DNA from: JAAERC01 sp965602655
GTDB lineage: Bacteria; Zixibacteria; MSB-5A5; GN15; PGXB01
Length of the DNA: 55,279 nt
Direction of reading: 5' to 3'
NCBI GenBank assembly: GCA_965602655.1
Contig: CBFCZE010000003.1
Span: 1 to 55,279, forward strand
The notes under the pieces are model-generated. The model had not been told where the DNA came from, made no database searches, and saw only the letters and a program-made list of their open reading frames with translations. Numbering within the stretch: the first letter of the stretch is position 1; each line of letters starts with the position of its first letter. The position numbers and the translations under genes were made by a program. Below, piece after piece: positions 53,391 to 55,279 of the stretch.

Positions 53391-54596
53391 TTGGACAATC
53401 TAATTTACCTCGATAATGCCGCCACCTCCTGGCCAAAACCGGATAATGTTTACAAATTTATGACCGATTTTTACCGCGGATGCGGTGTCAATCCGGGCCG
53501 GAGCGGCTTTGACAAGGCTATTGAAGCCGGTAATCTGGTTGAAGAACTGCGCCAACGGCTAACCCGGTTTTTCGGCGGCGATGAAACCAATCCGGAAAGA
53601 TTATGTTACGCCTATAATGCTACCGACGCTCTGAATCTGATTATTCAGGGACTTTTATCGGAAGGGGACCATGTTATTACCACTAACCTGGAACATAACT
53701 CGGTTGTCCGACCTATCAATCATCTGGTTAGAGATAAAAATGTCGGAGCAACTTTTGTCCCATTTGATGATCATGGTTTTGTCGATCCCGATGATATCAA
53801 AAAAGCAATAAAATCTAATACCAAATTGGTAATCGTAAATCATGGCTCCAATGTTTTGGGCACCGTTCAACCGATTAAAGAGATTGGCCGGATATGCCAT
53901 GAAAAAGATGTACTGTTCGCCGTTGATACCGCCCAGACAGCCGGGATGGTTCCGATTAATATGAAAGAGATGCACGTTGATGTTCTCGCTTTCACCGGGC
54001 ATAAATCGTTGATGGGTTCAACCGGTATCGGTGGCCTCTGCGTCCGCAAGCATGTTGACATCCGCCACACTCGCGCCGGAGGAACCGGGGTGCGTTCGGC
54101 ACATCCGTTTCATCTCGATGAATACCCCTTCCGGATGGAGTATGGTACTCCCAATGTCGTCGGGATTGCCTCGCTCTGGGCCGGGCAGGAGTGGATAGAA
54201 GAGCAGGGTGGTGTCGAGAAGATTCACGCGCAGGAAATGAAACTGGCTCAAAAGCTCCTTGATGGTTTCAAACAGACCGGCGGTGTCATAACCTACTGTT
54301 GCGAAAACCTTGAAAATCATCTCTCGACTATAACTATAAATGTTGACGGCTACGAGGCGGGCGATGTCGGGATTATGCTCGACGTTGATTTTGATATTGC
54401 CACCCGCACCGGCCTGCACTGCGCCCCGTTGGTTCACAAACAGCTTGATATTGTCAAGATTCATGGCGGTGTCAGATTCGCTATCGGTCCGTTTAATACC
54501 GAAACTCATATCGATCGAGCTATTGAAGCGATTACCGAAATTGCCAAACGCGCCAAAGAGAATAAGGCAAAAGCATCCTCGGCGGCAAATAAATAA
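53391..54596 (+). CDS. Cysteine desulfurase-family aminotransferase
   Basis: PLP enzyme of about 401 residues. IYLDNAATSWPKP and GVNPGRSGF mark the TIGR01977-like group of the SufS/CsdA superfamily. The PLP lysine is in TGHKSLMGSTGIGG and the active Cys in TRTGLHCAPLV. The start is TTG 53391 with GGAG upstream, or GTG 53376. It probably supplies sulfur for Fe-S clusters or thio-modification; specificity is not determinable here. Confidence 0.88.
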   Translation: MDNLIYLDNAATSWPKPDNVYKFMTDFYRGCGVNPGRSGFDKAIEAGNLVEELRQRLTRFFGGDETNPERLCYAYNATDALNLIIQGLLSEGDHVITTNLEHNSVVRPINHLVRDKNVGATFVPFDDHGFVDPDDIKKAIKSNTKLVIVNHGSNVLGTVQPIKEIGRICHEKDVLFAVDTAQTAGMVPINMKEMHVDVLAFTGHKSLMGSTGIGGLCVRKHVDIRHTRAGGTGVRSAHPFHLDEYPFRMEYGTPNVVGIASLWAGQEWIEEQGGVEKIHAQEMKLAQKLLDGFKQTGGVITYCCENLENHLSTITINVDGYEAGDVGIMLDVDFDIATRTGLHCAPLVHKQLDIVKIHGGVRFAIGPFNTETHIDRAIEAITEIAKRAKENKAKASSAANK

Positions 54597-54722
54597 CCGA
54601 AATTGATTATCTAATTCTCCTGGAATTTGGAATTAAATATTTCGGCTTTATAAAACATTTAAATTATTAATTCGTTGATATATTTGACTGGACATATACA
54701 TAAATATATTAGAGGAATTGAA

Positions 54723-55279
54723 ATGAATCGAACAATCTTATCCCTTATATCAATTCTGATAGTTTTTTTGTCGTTTAATATTTTCGCTTTTGCCGATGAA
54801 ATCGCGGATCAATATGAAGAATTCATCGAAGTTGAAGAGAAGATGCACTGGCTGGCCGAACACGAAAAAACCGATTTGGCCTTTAAAATACTAAATGCCG
54901 TAAGAGACAAGTTCCCCGACGATGAATATCAGATTTTGGACTGGCTCGTTTATTTCAACAGAGCCGTCGGAAAAAATAATGAGTGTTTGAATTTATGGTC
55001 CGAGGGTCATCGGAAAGGGTATTTTTTCGGTATATTCCCCAGCGATCCGCAATATCAGGTGTTTTACAGAAATTTAAGATTTATAAGGATTGCCGAAAAA
55101 GATGCCCGACTTCTCGAAAAGGCCCTGGAAAAATCAGAAACCATATATGAGATAAGAACACCCGATAATTATACCGCTGAGAAAAAATACCCGGTTCTTT
55201 TTGCGCTGCATGGCGGCTGGGGGACCATCTGGCATGCCAAAAAATACTGGCAGTCGGACATGCTATTCAAAGATTATAT
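54723..55279 (+). CDS. Exported esterase-like protein, 3' end missing
   Basis: Partial gene cut by the window edge; about 185 codons are visible. A signal peptide (NRTILSLISILIVFLSFNIF) leads a helical N-terminal region and then YPVLFALHGGWG, where LHGG is the oxyanion motif of esterase D/feruloyl-esterase-type alpha/beta hydrolases. The catalytic Ser would lie downstream of the edge. GAGGAATTGAAATG gives a ribosome site. Confidence 0.75.
   Translation, partial: MNRTILSLISILIVFLSFNIFAFADEIADQYEEFIEVEEKMHWLAEHEKTDLAFKILNAVRDKFPDDEYQILDWLVYFNRAVGKNNECLNLWSEGHRKGYFFGIFPSDPQYQVFYRNLRFIRIAEKDARLLEKALEKSETIYEIRTPDNYTAEKKYPVLFALHGGWGTIWHAKKYWQSDMLFKDY

Noticed and set aside
1..55279. CRISPR arrays, tRNA or rRNA genes, insertion sequences
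   Set aside because: No array of regular repeats, no tRNA-like fold and no transposase found on reading both strands.

Overview
The window reads as a bacterial chromosome segment of moderate GC from a little-cultured, diderm, probably anaerobic lineage. Dockerin-type calcium repeats on a secreted protein, a cohesin-like secreted protein, several lipobox lipoproteins, a PEP-CTERM protein, a DUF5683-like membrane protein and PD40-type propellers together suggest the FCB group, most likely candidate phylum Zixibacteria or a relative. This placement is an inference from gene content; no rRNA or tRNA gene was seen.

Layout. 1-5 kb: a REC-GAF-HD-GYP regulator, lipoyl synthase and a secreted dockerin protein. 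5-20.3 kb: a minus-strand virus-derived particle module. It encodes portal, large terminase, an S78-like maturation protease, a scaffold-like protein, a decoration-like protein, an HK97-type major capsid protein, a connector-like protein, a beta-propeller adhesin-like protein and fibre-like proteins. No tail tube, sheath, tape measure, integrase, replication or clear lysis gene is seen. The module is split by two ordinary genes, a DinB/YfiT-like protein and the ABC-F factor EttA. 20.6-23.6 kb: a PEP-CTERM protein, a TPR lipoprotein and a cohesin-like protein. 23.8-27.4 kb: a CDP-alcohol phosphatidyltransferase, a PfkB kinase, a TetR regulator with a clear palindromic operator, and inositol-phosphate synthase, a possible inositol-lipid locus. 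27.5-32.9 kb: thymidylate kinase, an S41 protease, a HAD phosphatase, and a sugar nucleotidyltransferase fused to a degenerate phosphomannomutase-like domain. 33.3-34.8 kb: a PAS-PP2C (SpoIIE) regulator in a composition-shifted patch. 35.2-39.3 kb: AsnRS, a lipoprotein and HisRS. 39.5-40.7 kb: two tandem RRM RNA-binding proteins with nearly identical promoters, long leaders and terminators. 40.9-46.4 kb: an ankyrin-PD40 secreted protein, an IscA-type protein, a cupin, an NTF2-like lipoprotein, a diacylglycerol-kinase-like enzyme and a DUF5683-like protein. 46.4-49.8 kb: a HEAT-repeat protein and a second HD-GYP protein. 49.9-53.2 kb: GDP-rhamnose and UDP-HexNAc-uronate sugar genes. 53.4-55.3 kb: a cysteine-desulfurase-family enzyme and the start of an exported esterase.

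The most interesting parts are two. The first is the split, tail-less, integrase-less capsid module: it has an intact packaging motor, what looks like one shared upstream motif before both halves, and two components that carry signal peptides. It could be a gene-transfer-agent-like or otherwise domesticated particle, or a decaying prophage, and the sequence alone does not decide. The second is the duplicated RRM locus, where both leaders keep a segment complementary to the Shine-Dalgarno and one copy has a stop codon that removes its Gly/Arg tail.
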